A stretch of DNA of 64,000 bases, taken from the NCBI RefSeq assembly GCF_039908635.1, contig NZ_CP150918.1:2046001-2110000 (forward strand). The letters are read 5' to 3'. This DNA comes from Pseudomonas purpurea (GTDB lineage Bacteria > Pseudomonadota > Gammaproteobacteria > Pseudomonadales > Pseudomonadaceae). Positions within the stretch are counted from its first letter, which is position 1, and each line of letters starts with the position of its first letter. Positions 44,883 to 57,022 of this stretch are shown here, in pieces. A model generated the notes under the pieces. It was given only the letters and a program-made list of their open reading frames with translations, was not told the origin of the DNA and did no database searches. A program made the position numbers and the translations under genes.

Positions 44883-47282
44883 TTACAGCGAAGCTGGCTC
44901 GACTTCGGTTTGCGCGGCTTTCACCGCCTTCAACTGGCGCATCTGCTCACAGCCCCACAAGACCCGCTCCGGTGTGGCCGGGGCGTCGATTTTCGGTTGA
45001 TGCTTGTAGTCGCCCAGGCTCGCCACTGCGTCCTTGATCGCGCACCAGGCGGCGATCCCGAGCATGAAGGGCGGTTCGCCCACGGCTTTGGAATGGAACA
45101 CCGTGTCTTCCGGGTTCTTGCGGTTTTCCACCAGCTTCACGCGCAGGTCCAGCGGCATGTCGGCGACGGCCGGGATCTTGTAGCTGGCCGGGCCGTTGGT
45201 CATCAGTTTGCCCTTGGCGTTCCACACCAGTTCCTCCATGGTCAGCCAGCCCATGCCCTGGATGAAACCACCTTCGACCTGACCCATGTCGATGGCCGGG
45301 TTCAGCGAGGCGCCGACGTCATGCAGGATGTCGGTACGCAGCATTTTGTACTCCCCGGTCAGGGTGTCGACGATCACCTCGCAGCAGGCCGCGCCAAAGG
45401 CGAAGTAGTAGAACGGTCGGCCACGTGCCTGGCTGCGGTCGTAGTAGATTTTCGGGGTTTTGTAGAACCCGGTGCTGGACAACGACACCTGCGCGAAATA
45501 GGCCTGCTGGATCAGCGCTTCGAAGGTCAGGATGTGGTCGCGAACCCGCACGTGGCCGTTGTGGAACTCCACGTCTTCCTCGCTGACCTCAAACTTGCGC
45601 GCAGCGAACTCCACCAGCCGTTGCTTGATGATTTCAGCGGCGTTCTGCGCGGCTTTGCCGTTCAGGTCGGCACCGCTGGAGGCGGCGGTCGGCGAGGTGT
45701 TCGGCACTTTGTCGGTGTTGGTCGCGGTGATCTGCACGCGGTCCATTTCCACCTGGAACACTTCAGCCACGACTTGCGCGACCTTGGTGTTCAGGCCCTG
45801 GCCCATTTCGGTGCCGCCATGGTTCAGGTGAATGCTGCCGTCGGTGTAGACGTGAATCAGCGCACCGGCCTGGTTGAGGAAGCTGGCGGTGAAGGAAATG
45901 CCGAATTTGACCGGGGTCAGCGCCAGGCCTTTTTTCAGGATCGGGCTGTTGGCGTTGTAGCGCCGGATCGCTTCGCGGCGCTCAAAGTACTGGCTGCTTT
46001 CTTCCAGTTCGGCAGTCATTTCCTCGAGCATGTTGTGCTCGACAGTCTGGTAGTAATGGGTGACGTTGCGCTCGGTCTTGCCGTAGTAGTTGGCCTTGCG
46101 CACGGCCAGCGGGTCCAGGCCCAAGTGACGGGCGATGGCGTCCATCACCTCTTCGATAGCGACCATTCCTTGTGGGCCGCCGAAGCCACGGTAAGCGGTG
46201 TTCGACGCCGTGTTGGTCTTGCAGCGGTGACCGTTGATGGTCGCATCGCCCAGGTAGTACGAGTTGTCCGAGTGAAACATCGCCCGGTCAACAATCGAGG
46301 CTGACAGGTCCGGCGAACAACCACAGTTGCCGGCCAGTTCCAGCTGGATGCCGTGCAGGCGTCCGGTGTCGTCGAAGCCCACGTCGTACTCAATGTAGAA
46401 CGGGTGGCGCTTGCCGGTCATCAGCATGTCTTCGACCCGGGGCAAGCGCATTTTGGTCGGCTGGCCGGTCAGGTGTGCGATCACCGCACACAGGCACGCC
46501 GGGCTCGCAGCCTGGGTTTCCTTGCCGCCAAAACCGCCGCCCATGCGGCGCATGTCGACGACGATTTTGTTCATCGACACGTCCAGCACTTCGGCCACCA
46601 GTTTTTGCACTTCGGTGGGGTTCTGGGTCGAGCAGTAGACGATCATCCCGCCATCTTCGGTCGGCATCACCGACGAGATCTGGGTTTCCAGGTAGAAGTG
46701 TTCCTGGCCGCCGATGTGCAGCGTGCCCTGAATCCGGTGTTCGGCGGTGGCCAGCGCAGTCCCCGAATCACCGCGCTTGTGGGTGTGGCTGTCGAGCACG
46801 AAGTGGCGCTTGCGCAAGGCTTCGACCACGTCGAGCACCGGTTCCAGGTCTTCGTATTCGATGATCGCCGCCATCGCCGCTTTGCGTGCGGTTTCCAAAT
46901 CTTTTGCCGCGACGGCGAGCACCGGTTGGCCGACGAATTGTACGTCGTCGATAGCCAGCAACGGATCGCCCGGCAGCAGCGGGCCGATGTCTTTCAGACC
47001 CGGTACATCCTCGTGGGTAATGGCGATGCGCACGCCTTCAAAGGCGTAGCAGGGCTGGGTATCGATGCTGATGATTTTCGCGTGGGCGCGGTCCGACAGC
47101 CGGGCGTAAACGTGCAACTGGTTCGGGAATTCCAGTCGGTCATCGATGTACTGCGCTTCACCGGACACATGTTTGTCGGCGCTGTCGTGCTTGACGCTGC
47201 GGCCCACGCCGGTGGTCAGGTCCCTGGCAAACAGTTCGGCCAGTTCGGCCTGGGTCTTCTCGACGGTGTGATGGTTAGACAT
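44883..47282 (-). CDS. xdhB: Xanthine dehydrogenase molybdopterin-binding subunit
   Basis: A 799-residue large subunit oxidising hypoxanthine/xanthine to urate. Molybdenum-cofactor blocks are present: SGEAQYIDD near the start, GGGFGGKETQAA (about 240), FRGFGGPQG-like YRGFGGPQGMVAIE, GGTEMGQGLNTKVAQV, and the catalytic Glu region QVEGGFIQGMGWLTMEEL. It overlaps the xdhA stop by 8 bp, indicating coupling. Length is normal for the two-subunit bacterial enzyme. Confidence 0.95.
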   Translation of the reverse strand: MSNHHTVEKTQAELAELFARDLTTGVGRSVKHDSADKHVSGEAQYIDDRLEFPNQLHVYARLSDRAHAKIISIDTQPCYAFEGVRIAITHEDVPGLKDIGPLLPGDPLLAIDDVQFVGQPVLAVAAKDLETARKAAMAAIIEYEDLEPVLDVVEALRKRHFVLDSHTHKRGDSGTALATAEHRIQGTLHIGGQEHFYLETQISSVMPTEDGGMIVYCSTQNPTEVQKLVAEVLDVSMNKIVVDMRRMGGGFGGKETQAASPACLCAVIAHLTGQPTKMRLPRVEDMLMTGKRHPFYIEYDVGFDDTGRLHGIQLELAGNCGCSPDLSASIVDRAMFHSDNSYYLGDATINGHRCKTNTASNTAYRGFGGPQGMVAIEEVMDAIARHLGLDPLAVRKANYYGKTERNVTHYYQTVEHNMLEEMTAELEESSQYFERREAIRRYNANSPILKKGLALTPVKFGISFTASFLNQAGALIHVYTDGSIHLNHGGTEMGQGLNTKVAQVVAEVFQVEMDRVQITATNTDKVPNTSPTAASSGADLNGKAAQNAAEIIKQRLVEFAARKFEVSEEDVEFHNGHVRVRDHILTFEALIQQAYFAQVSLSSTGFYKTPKIYYDRSQARGRPFYYFAFGAACCEVIVDTLTGEYKMLRTDILHDVGASLNPAIDMGQVEGGFIQGMGWLTMEELVWNAKGKLMTNGPASYKIPAVADMPLDLRVKLVENRKNPEDTVFHSKAVGEPPFMLGIAAWCAIKDAVASLGDYKHQPKIDAPATPERVLWGCEQMRQLKAVKAAQTEVEPASL

Positions 47283-48744
47283 AAGCGGTCACCCGAGTCT
47301 CGATGTGCGGTGTTTGCAGTTCGATGAAGTATTTACGCAGCAGGTTTTGCGCGCTCAGCAGGCGGTATTCCTTGCTCGCCCGGAAGTCCGAGAGCGGCGT
47401 GAAATCTTCGGCCAGGGCGGCGCAGGCGCGTTCGACGGTGGCCTGCCCTTGAGAAAGTGAACCCCACTGCGCGCCGAGCAGTGCGGCCTCGCAGCTTTTT
47501 GCGCGTTTGGGTGTGGCGGCCATGCCGCCGAAGGCGACGCGGACATCGGCGATCACACCGTTTTCGATGCGCAGGTTGAATGCCGCGCAGACCGCAGAAA
47601 TATCATCGTCCAGACGCTTGGAAACCTTGTAGGCGCGAAACAGTTGTGCAGCGCTGGCACGCGGCACAATGATCTTTTCGATGAACTCGCTTTCCTGGCG
47701 TGCTGTCACCCGGTAGTCGATGAAATAGTCTTCCAGCGCCATCGTGCGACGGGTTTCGCCCTTGCACAGCACGATCTGTGCACCGAGCGCGATCAGCAGC
47801 GGTGGCGAGTCACCAATCGGCGAGGCGTTGCCAATGTTGCCGCCCAGCGTGCCCTGGTTGCGAATCTGCAAGGAGGCGAAACGTTGCAGCAACTCGCCGA
47901 AGTCCGGGTACTCGGCCTTGAGGGCGTCGTAGCAGTCGGAGAGGGCGGTGGCGGCGCCGATTTCCAGGCGATCGTCGAAGCGCTCGATGCGCTTCATTTC
48001 GGCAACGTTGCCGACGTAAATCATCACCGGCAGCGTGCGGTGGAACTGCGTGACTTCCAGCGCCAGGTCAGTGCCGCCCGCCAGCAGTCGTGCTTGCGGA
48101 TAGGCGTCATACAGGTCGGCAAGATCAGCGACGGTCAGCGGCACCAGGCAACGCTTGTCGCCACTGTTCAGCTCGCCGGTTTCGGTCGGCGCGATGGCTT
48201 TTAGCTGCGCGATGGTGTCGGCGACCCGCGCATCGAACTGGTCGGGTTGCTTGCCGCAGCACGCCTGTTCGGCGGCGGCGAGGATCGGCCGATAGCCGGT
48301 GCATCGGCAGAGGTTGCCGGCGAGGGCTTCGTGGGCTTTATGGGAATCGGGTTGATCGCTGTTTTTTTGCAGCGCGAATAGCGACATGACAAAACCCGGA
48401 GTGCAAAAGCCGCATTGCGAACCATGACACTCGACCATGGCTTTTTGCACGCTGTGCAGTTGGCCTTGGTGCTTGAGGTCTTCGACGCTGATCAGCTGTT
48501 TGCCGTGCAACGACGACACAAATGTCAGGCATGAGTTGAGGCTGCGATAGCGAATGTGTTCGCCGCCGGCTTCATCGGTCTGCAATTCGCCCACCACCAC
48601 GGTGCAGGCACCACAGTCACCGCTGGCGCAGCCTTCTTTGGTGCCGGGCTTGCCCACATGTTCGCGCAGGTAGTTCAACACGGTCAGGTTCGGGTCCAGG
48701 GCGTGCTCGCTACGGAGTTCCTGGTTAAGTAAAAACTGGATCAC
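47275..48744 (-). CDS. xdhA: Xanthine dehydrogenase small subunit (Fe-S and FAD)
   Basis: A 489-residue subunit. The N-terminal [2Fe-2S] domains carry KEGCASGDCGACTVV, then CGFCTPGFVMSLFAL and GNLCRCTGYRPIL. The FAD-binding domain (about 200-370) has LLAGGTDLALEV and TLGGNIGNASPIGDSPP. It passes electrons from XdhB to NAD. It is first in the operon xdhA-xdhB-xdhC-guaD; two possible operators lie upstream at 48803-48839. Confidence 0.95.
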   Translation of the reverse strand: MIQFLLNQELRSEHALDPNLTVLNYLREHVGKPGTKEGCASGDCGACTVVVGELQTDEAGGEHIRYRSLNSCLTFVSSLHGKQLISVEDLKHQGQLHSVQKAMVECHGSQCGFCTPGFVMSLFALQKNSDQPDSHKAHEALAGNLCRCTGYRPILAAAEQACCGKQPDQFDARVADTIAQLKAIAPTETGELNSGDKRCLVPLTVADLADLYDAYPQARLLAGGTDLALEVTQFHRTLPVMIYVGNVAEMKRIERFDDRLEIGAATALSDCYDALKAEYPDFGELLQRFASLQIRNQGTLGGNIGNASPIGDSPPLLIALGAQIVLCKGETRRTMALEDYFIDYRVTARQESEFIEKIIVPRASAAQLFRAYKVSKRLDDDISAVCAAFNLRIENGVIADVRVAFGGMAATPKRAKSCEAALLGAQWGSLSQGQATVERACAALAEDFTPLSDFRASKEYRLLSAQNLLRKYFIELQTPHIETRVTAYV

Positions 48745-48789
48745 GGAAGGCCTCGCAGACTCATTATTGTTGTTAAGCGACGTGGGCCG

Positions 48790-48839
48790 AATTTATCAGG
48801 TCTGACTTTTCGGTCAATGATTTTCTGACTTAAAGGTCA
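48790..48839 (-). promoter_or_regulatory. Candidate xdhA promoter with two tandem operator-like dyads
   Basis: TGAC-N6-GTCA occurs at 48803-48816 and again at 48826-48839, with centres 23 bp apart. On the minus strand the first dyad overlaps TTGACC (48812-48817), a good -35, with TAAATT (48790-48795) 16 bp away as -10. A repressor binding the dyads would cover the -35. The divergent GntR gene at 49011 or the GntR at 41695 are the candidate binders. Confidence 0.5.
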
Positions 48840-49010
48840 GGAAGTTCGGTTTTGTCGATCAACAACCGTTCCTTTCATTATTGACCCTCTCGGGATACCT
48901 CGCTTTTTGCTTGAATCGTGCCAAAAACCACCCCGTGGGCACTCGGCCATGACCCGGCAAGTGCGCTACACTGCGCCGCTTGTGCAGATCGAAGAGTTTG
49001 AAGGAAAACC

Positions 49011-49670
49011 ATGACGTTCAAGGCGCCGGACAGCCTCGCCGAGCAAATCGCTCACCACCTCGCCGAACGCATCATTCGCGGCGACCTCAAGCCGGGAGAG
49101 CGCATCCAGGAACAGAAGGTCACGCTGGCCCTCAATGTCAGCCGCGGCTCGGTCCGCGAAGCCTTGCTGATCCTCGAGCGCCGGCACCTGATCGCGATCC
49201 TGCCGCGCCGTGGCGCCCACGTGACCGAACTCACCGCGCACAAGGTGCGCAGCCTGTGCACGCTGATGAGCGAGTTGTACATCCTGCTCGGTAATGCGGT
49301 GGCCAGCGGCTGGGCGCTTCAGGCGGACATGGCGCCGTTCCTGCATATCCAGCAGCGGCTGGGCGCCAGCTATGAGCGTCAGGACATCCGTGCGTTTGTC
49401 GAAGACAGCTTCAACGTGATGCGCGCTGCGTATCCATTCGCCAACAACCCGTACTTGCAGGAAACCGTCGAGAACTTGCAGCCGGCCATGAGCCGTGCGT
49501 ATTTCCTCGCCCTGGAACAGCGCAAGGCCGAGATGAGCGAGTTCCTCGAACTGTTTGAACGGTTGCTCGCCGCCGTGATTGCCCGTGATCTGCCGCAGAT
49601 CCGTACGGTGCTCTCGGCGTATGCCCAGCGCAGCTGCGACCTGGTGCTGTCTGCGTTGCCGGCTGCCTGA
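49011..49670 (+). CDS. GntR-family transcriptional regulator (FCD type)
   Basis: A 219-residue regulator with an N-terminal GntR HTH (about 8-75: LAEQIAHHLAERIIRGDLKPGERIQEQKVT, NVSRGSVREALLILERR) and a helical C-terminal ligand domain (about 85-210). It is divergent from xdhA with a 266-bp gap and ends 2 bp before the smc start. The same gene order exists in P. aeruginosa. A role in controlling xdh is plausible from divergence but unproven. Confidence 0.9.
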   Translation: MTFKAPDSLAEQIAHHLAERIIRGDLKPGERIQEQKVTLALNVSRGSVREALLILERRHLIAILPRRGAHVTELTAHKVRSLCTLMSELYILLGNAVASGWALQADMAPFLHIQQRLGASYERQDIRAFVEDSFNVMRAAYPFANNPYLQETVENLQPAMSRAYFLALEQRKAEMSEFLELFERLLAAVIARDLPQIRTVLSAYAQRSCDLVLSALPAA

Positions 49671-49672
49671 GC

Positions 49673-52600
49673 GTGCGGCTCAAGTGCATCAAACTGGCGG
49701 GGTTCAAATCCTTCGTCGACCCGACCACGGTGAACTTCCCCAGTAACATGGCGGCGGTGGTCGGGCCCAATGGTTGCGGCAAGTCGAACATCATCGACGC
49801 CGTACGCTGGGTGATGGGCGAGAGTTCGGCAAAAAACCTGCGTGGCGAGTCGATGACCGACGTCATCTTCAACGGCTCCACCAGTCGCAAACCAGTGAGC
49901 CAGGCGAGTATCGAGCTGGTGTTCGATAACTCCGACGGCACGTTGATCGGCGAGTACGCTGCCTACGCGGAAATCTCCATTCGTCGAAAAGTCACCCGCG
50001 ACAGCCAGAACACCTACTTTCTCAACGGCACCAAATGCCGTCGTCGCGACATTACCGACATCTTCCTCGGCACCGGCCTGGGGCCGCGCAGCTACTCGAT
50101 CATCGAGCAGGGGATGATCTCCAAGCTGATCGAAGCCAAACCCGAAGACCTGCGCAACTTCATCGAAGAAGCGGCGGGGATCTCCAAGTACAAGGAGCGT
50201 CGGCGCGAGACTGAAAACCGCATCCGCCGCACCCATGAAAACCTGGCGCGCCTGACCGACCTGCGTGAAGAGCTGGAGCGTCAGCTCGAACGCCTGCACC
50301 GCCAGGCCCAGGCCGCCGAGAAGTATCAGGAGTACAAGGCCGAAGAGCGCCAGCTCAAGGCTCAACTGTCGGCATTGCGCTGGCAGGCGTTGAACGAGCA
50401 GGTCGGCCAGCGCGAAGCGATCATTGGCAACCAGGAAATCAGCTTCGAAGCGCTGGTGGCCGAGCAGCGCAACGCCGACGCGAGCATCGAACGGCTGCGT
50501 GACGGGCATCACGACTTGTCCGAGCGCTTCAACCTGGTGCAAGGACGTTTCTATTCGGTCGGCGGCGACATCGCTCGGGTCGAGCAGAGCATCCAGCACG
50601 GCCAGCAGCGGTTGCGCCAATTGCAGGACGACCTGAAAGAAGCCGAGCGGGCACGGCTGGAAACCGAATCCCATTTGGGCCATGACCGCACCTTGCTGCT
50701 GACCTTGGGCGAAGAGCTGGACATGCTCACGCCCGAGCAGGAGGTCACCAGCGCCGCTGCCGAAGAAGCCGCCGCCGCCCTGGAAGAATCCGAAACCACC
50801 ATGCACGGCTGGCAGGAGCAGTGGGACACGTTCAACCTGACCGCCGCCGAGCCGCGCCGTCAGGCGGAGGTGCAGCAGTCGCGCATCCAGCAGTTGGAAA
50901 CCAGCATGGAGCGTCTGGCTGAGCGTCAGCGTCGCTTGACCGAGGAACGCGACTTGTTGTCGGCGGACCCGGAAGACGCGGCGATCCTCGACCTCAGCGA
51001 GCAGCTCGCGGCCAGTGAAGCCACCCTGGAAGATTTGCAGGCGAGTGAAGAGGCCCAGGTCGAGCGGCTTGAGCAATTACGCCAAGAGTTGCAGTTGGCC
51101 CTGCAAAACCAGCAGCAGGCCCAGGGCGATTTGCAGCGACTCAATGGCCGCCTGGCTTCGCTGGAAGCCTTGCAGCAAGCAGCGCTGGATCCGGGCACCG
51201 GCACCGCCGAGTGGTTGCGCGAGCAGAACCTGGCCGAGCGCCCGCGTCTGGCTGAAGGCTTGAAGGTTGAAGCAGGTTGGGAGCTGGCGGTGGAAACCGT
51301 GCTCGGCGCCGACCTGCAAGCGGTGTTGGTGGATGACTTTGGCGGTTTCGATCTGTCCGGGTTTGCCCAGGGCGATCTGCGCCTGATCAGCCCGGTCAGT
51401 GACGGCGTGCGGATTCCCGGCAGCCTGCTCGACAAGGTCGAGGCGCAGATGGATCTGTCGCCGTGGCTGGGGCAGATCAAACCGGTAGACAGTCTTGAGC
51501 AGGCGTTGGCCTTGCGCGGTCAGTTGGCGTTCGGCGAAAGCCTGATCAGCCGCGACGGTTATTGGGTCGGTCGGCACTTTTTGCGCGTGCGCCGGGCCAG
51601 TGAAGCCGAGAGCGGCGTGCTGGCGCGCGGGCAGGAAATCCAGCGTCTGGGGCTTGAGCGCGAAGAGCGCGAAGCGACCGTCGAAACCCTGGAAACCACC
51701 TTGCAGAACCTGCGTGCCCAGCAGCGTCAGCAAGATAACGGTCGCGAACATCTGCGCCGTTTGCTGCAAGACGAAGCGCGTCAGCAGGGTGAATTGAAAG
51801 CCCAGTTGTCTGCCGGCAAGGCCAAGGCCGAACAACTGACGCTGCGTCGCACCCGTCTCGACGAAGAACTGGGTGAATTGAGCGAGCAGCGTGCGCTGGA
51901 ACACGAACAGGTCGGCGAATCGCGCCTGCAGTTGCAGGAAGCTCTCGACAGCATGGCGCTCGACACCGAGCAGCGCGAGTTGCTGCTGGCCCAGCGCGAC
52001 AGCTTGCGCGAGCGCCTGGATCGGGTGCGACAGGAAGCCCGCCAGCATAAAGACCACGCGCACCAATTGGCGGTGCGCCTGGGCTCGCTCAAGGCACAAC
52101 ACGATTCAACCCGTCAGGCGCTGGAACGGCTGGAATTGCAGTCCGAGCGCCTGACCGAAAAACGCGAACAACTGAGCCTCAACCTGGAAGAGGGCGAAGC
52201 GCCGCTTGAAGAGTTGCGGCTCAAGCTTGAAGAGTTGCTCGACAAGCGCATGAGCGTTGATGAGGAATTGAGAACTGCACAGATCGCCCTGGAAGATGCT
52301 GACCGCGAACTGCGTGACGCCGAGAAGCGTCGCAGTCAGGCCGAACAGCAATCCCAGTTGATTCGTGGCCAGCTCGAACAGCAGCGTATGGAATGGCAAG
52401 CCCTGACCGTGCGTCGCAAAACCTTGCAGGACCAGTTGCTCGAAGACGGCTACGATCTGCACGGTGTGCTTGCCACGCTGGTGGCCGAGGCTAATGAAAA
52501 AGAAGCCGAAGAAGAACTCGAACGCATTGCGGCACGCATTCAGCGACTGGGCGCGATCAACCTCGCGGCCATCGACGAGTATCAGCAGCAGTCCGAGCGC

Positions 52601-53161
52601 AAGCGGTATCTGGATGCGCAGGACGCCGACCTGGTAGAGGCCCTCGATACGCTGGAAAACGTTATCCGCAAGATCGACAAGGAAACCCGCAATCGCTTCA
52701 AGGACACCTTTGATCAGATCAACGGTGGCTTGCAGGCCTTGTTTCCAAAAGTTTTCGGTGGCGGCAGCGCTTATTTGGAACTGACGGGCGAAGATCTACT
52801 CGATACAGGGGTAACGATCATGGCGCGTCCGCCCGGGAAGAAGAACAGCACCATTCATTTGTTGTCCGGTGGCGAAAAAGCCCTGACGGCGTTGGCGCTG
52901 GTATTTGCCATCTTCAAGTTGAATCCGGCGCCGTTCTGCATGCTCGACGAAGTTGACGCACCGCTGGATGACGCTAACGTTGGACGTTATGCAAGGCTGG
53001 TTAAAGAGATGTCGCAGACGGTGCAGTTCATCTATATCACCCACAACAAGATCGCCATGGAAATGGCTGACCAGTTGATGGGGGTCACGATGCACGAGCC
53101 GGGTTGTTCGCGTCTGGTGGCGGTGGATGTCGAGGAGGCGATGGCGATGGTGGACGCCTGA
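49673..53161 (+). CDS. smc: Chromosome segregation protein SMC
   Basis: A 1162-residue structural-maintenance-of-chromosomes ATPase. The head N-lobe has Walker A GPNGCGKSNIID (about residue 30). Long coiled coils (about 165-500 and 660-1000) surround a hinge (about 510-650). The C-lobe has the signature LLSGGEKALTALAL and Walker B APFCMLDEVDAPLDDAN. The start is GTG 49673 (MRLKCIKLAGFKSFVDP), overlapping the translational region of the GntR gene with 2 bp between stop and start. It works with ScpA/ScpB in nucleoid organisation. Confidence 0.97.
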   Translation: MRLKCIKLAGFKSFVDPTTVNFPSNMAAVVGPNGCGKSNIIDAVRWVMGESSAKNLRGESMTDVIFNGSTSRKPVSQASIELVFDNSDGTLIGEYAAYAEISIRRKVTRDSQNTYFLNGTKCRRRDITDIFLGTGLGPRSYSIIEQGMISKLIEAKPEDLRNFIEEAAGISKYKERRRETENRIRRTHENLARLTDLREELERQLERLHRQAQAAEKYQEYKAEERQLKAQLSALRWQALNEQVGQREAIIGNQEISFEALVAEQRNADASIERLRDGHHDLSERFNLVQGRFYSVGGDIARVEQSIQHGQQRLRQLQDDLKEAERARLETESHLGHDRTLLLTLGEELDMLTPEQEVTSAAAEEAAAALEESETTMHGWQEQWDTFNLTAAEPRRQAEVQQSRIQQLETSMERLAERQRRLTEERDLLSADPEDAAILDLSEQLAASEATLEDLQASEEAQVERLEQLRQELQLALQNQQQAQGDLQRLNGRLASLEALQQAALDPGTGTAEWLREQNLAERPRLAEGLKVEAGWELAVETVLGADLQAVLVDDFGGFDLSGFAQGDLRLISPVSDGVRIPGSLLDKVEAQMDLSPWLGQIKPVDSLEQALALRGQLAFGESLISRDGYWVGRHFLRVRRASEAESGVLARGQEIQRLGLEREEREATVETLETTLQNLRAQQRQQDNGREHLRRLLQDEARQQGELKAQLSAGKAKAEQLTLRRTRLDEELGELSEQRALEHEQVGESRLQLQEALDSMALDTEQRELLLAQRDSLRERLDRVRQEARQHKDHAHQLAVRLGSLKAQHDSTRQALERLELQSERLTEKREQLSLNLEEGEAPLEELRLKLEELLDKRMSVDEELRTAQIALEDADRELRDAEKRRSQAEQQSQLIRGQLEQQRMEWQALTVRRKTLQDQLLEDGYDLHGVLATLVAEANEKEAEEELERIAARIQRLGAINLAAIDEYQQQSERKRYLDAQDADLVEALDTLENVIRKIDKETRNRFKDTFDQINGGLQALFPKVFGGGSAYLELTGEDLLDTGVTIMARPPGKKNSTIHLLSGGEKALTALALVFAIFKLNPAPFCMLDEVDAPLDDANVGRYARLVKEMSQTVQFIYITHNKIAMEMADQLMGVTMHEPGCSRLVAVDVEEAMAMVDA

Positions 53162-53418
53162 GTTCATGGCGAACAAGGCATGTATTGGCAGGAAGTAAGG
53201 CTTTTTACCTGTGAAGAATGCTGGCCAATCGACATATTGGCCCAAGCTATTGTGACGGACGGTGTAAAGTTATCTTTGGTCGTGCTAGTTTAATGTCAAT
53301 TTTTCGTGTGCGTGGCAAAACGCCAGTCAGAACATAGAGTTGGCGCCACGTTTTAAAGCGGTTTGCACGTTGCTAAACCCCTTATTTATCAGCATTTTTT
53401 ATAGAGGCACGGGATTAC

Positions 53419-54270
53419 ATGGAAATCGGTCTGCGCGAGTGGCTGATCGTCATCGGCATTATTGTTATTGCCGGTATTCTTTTTGATGGCTGGCGGCGCA
53501 TGCGCGGCGGCAAGGGCAAGCTCAAGTTCCGTCTGGACCGAAGCCTGTCGAACCTGCCGGAAGAAGACGCCGGCGCCGAGCTGCTGGGCCCGCCCCGTGT
53601 GCTGGACACCCATAAAGAACCGTTGCTCGACGAGCACGATCTGCCGTCGGTCAGCATGCCGGCCAGAGAGCCGCGTGAGTCGGGCTCCAAGCGTGGCAAG
53701 CGCAGTGGTGAGCCGGCCCAGGGCGATTTGAACCTGAACCTGGACCTGGACGGTGGCCCGAGCTTCAACAGCCGCGATGATGATTTCCCGGACGAGGGCA
53801 AAGCGTCGAGCCCGGCCGTGGACAAGGATCAACCGCAAGCTGAAGAAGTGTTGGTCATCAGCGTGATCTGCCGTGACGCTGCTGGCTTCAAAGGCCCGGC
53901 GCTGTTGCAGAACATTCTGGAAAGCGGTCTGCGGTTCGGCGAGATGGATATTTTCCATCGTCATGAAAGCATGGCGGGCAATGGCGAAGTGCTGTTCTCG
54001 ATGGCCAATGCGGTCAAGCCAGGTATTTTTGATCTGGACGACATCGACCACTTCAGCACCCCGGCCGTGAGCTTCTTCCTCGGCTTGCCAGGCCCGCGTC
54101 ATCCGAAGCAGGCGTTCGACGTGATGGTCGCCGCTGCACGCAAACTGTCCCAGGAGCTCAATGGCGAACTCAAGGACGATCAGCGCAGCGTGCTGACCGC
54201 CCAGACTATCGAGCACTACCGTCAACGCATCGTTGAATTCGAACGTCGCGCCCTGACCCAGAAGCGTTGA
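53419..54270 (+). CDS. zipA: Cell division protein ZipA
   Basis: A 283-residue FtsZ anchor. The N-terminal membrane helix ([18 protein letters not shown], about 6-23) is followed by a basic and then acidic/variable linker (about 24-145). The C-terminal FtsZ-binding domain (about 148-275) has [21 protein letters not shown] and ends with [18 protein letters not shown] 53419 starts MEIGLREW after a weak AGAGGCACGG site. The order smc-zipA-ligA is conserved in Pseudomonas. Confidence 0.94.
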   Translation: MEIGLREWLIVIGIIVIAGILFDGWRRMRGGKGKLKFRLDRSLSNLPEEDAGAELLGPPRVLDTHKEPLLDEHDLPSVSMPAREPRESGSKRGKRSGEPAQGDLNLNLDLDGGPSFNSRDDDFPDEGKASSPAVDKDQPQAEEVLVISVICRDAAGFKGPALLQNILESGLRFGEMDIFHRHESMAGNGEVLFSMANAVKPGIFDLDDIDHFSTPAVSFFLGLPGPRHPKQAFDVMVAAARKLSQELNGELKDDQRSVLTAQTIEHYRQRIVEFERRALTQKR

Positions 54271-54292
54271 TTCAAAGGCTTGAGCGGGCCCT

Positions 54293-54420
54293 TGTGGCGA
54301 GGGAGCTTGCTCCCGTTGGGCTGCGAGCAGCCCCTAAGCCAGCCCGTTGTGTCAGATAAAACACGATTACAGGATTTACGACTGCTTCGCAGCCAAGCGG
54401 GAGCAAGCTCCCTCGCCACA
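54293..54420. repeat. Inverted REP doublet between zipA and ligA
   Basis: The outer arms TGTGGCGAGGGAGCTTGCTC and GAGCAAGCTCCCTCGCCACA are exact inverses. The inner GGGCTGCGAGCAGCCC and ACTGCTTCGCAGCCAAGCGG stretches are as in the other copies. Confidence 0.88.
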
Positions 54421-54458
54421 GTGTCTTTAGCTGTGAGCTACTGTATTTAAAAAATTGA

Positions 54459-56855
<2,397 letters not shown>

Positions 56856-56864
56856 CACCGAGTA

Positions 56865-56960
56865 TGTGGCGAGGGAGCTTGCTCCCGCTGGAGCGCGCAG
56901 CGATCCCCTTGGTACGGGCGCCTGCTACGCAGACGAACGGGAGCAAGCTCCTTCGCCACA
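56865..56960. repeat. Short inverted REP doublet after ligA
   Basis: The outer arms TGTGGCGAGGGAGCTTGCTC and GAGCAAGCTCCTTCGCCACA differ by one base. The centre is shorter than in the other copies (about 55 bp). Confidence 0.85.
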
Positions 56961-57022
56961 ATGTGGGAACGATGGTGGTGTGAGGATGATCTAGTCTTGG
57001 CAGGTCTCAGGGAGAGATCGCC

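Noticed and set aside
42640..49670. A horizontally acquired purine island
   Set aside because: Composition matches the surroundings, and the order guaD-xdhCBA-GntR-smc is a conserved Pseudomonas arrangement with no integrase, tRNA or att-like ends.
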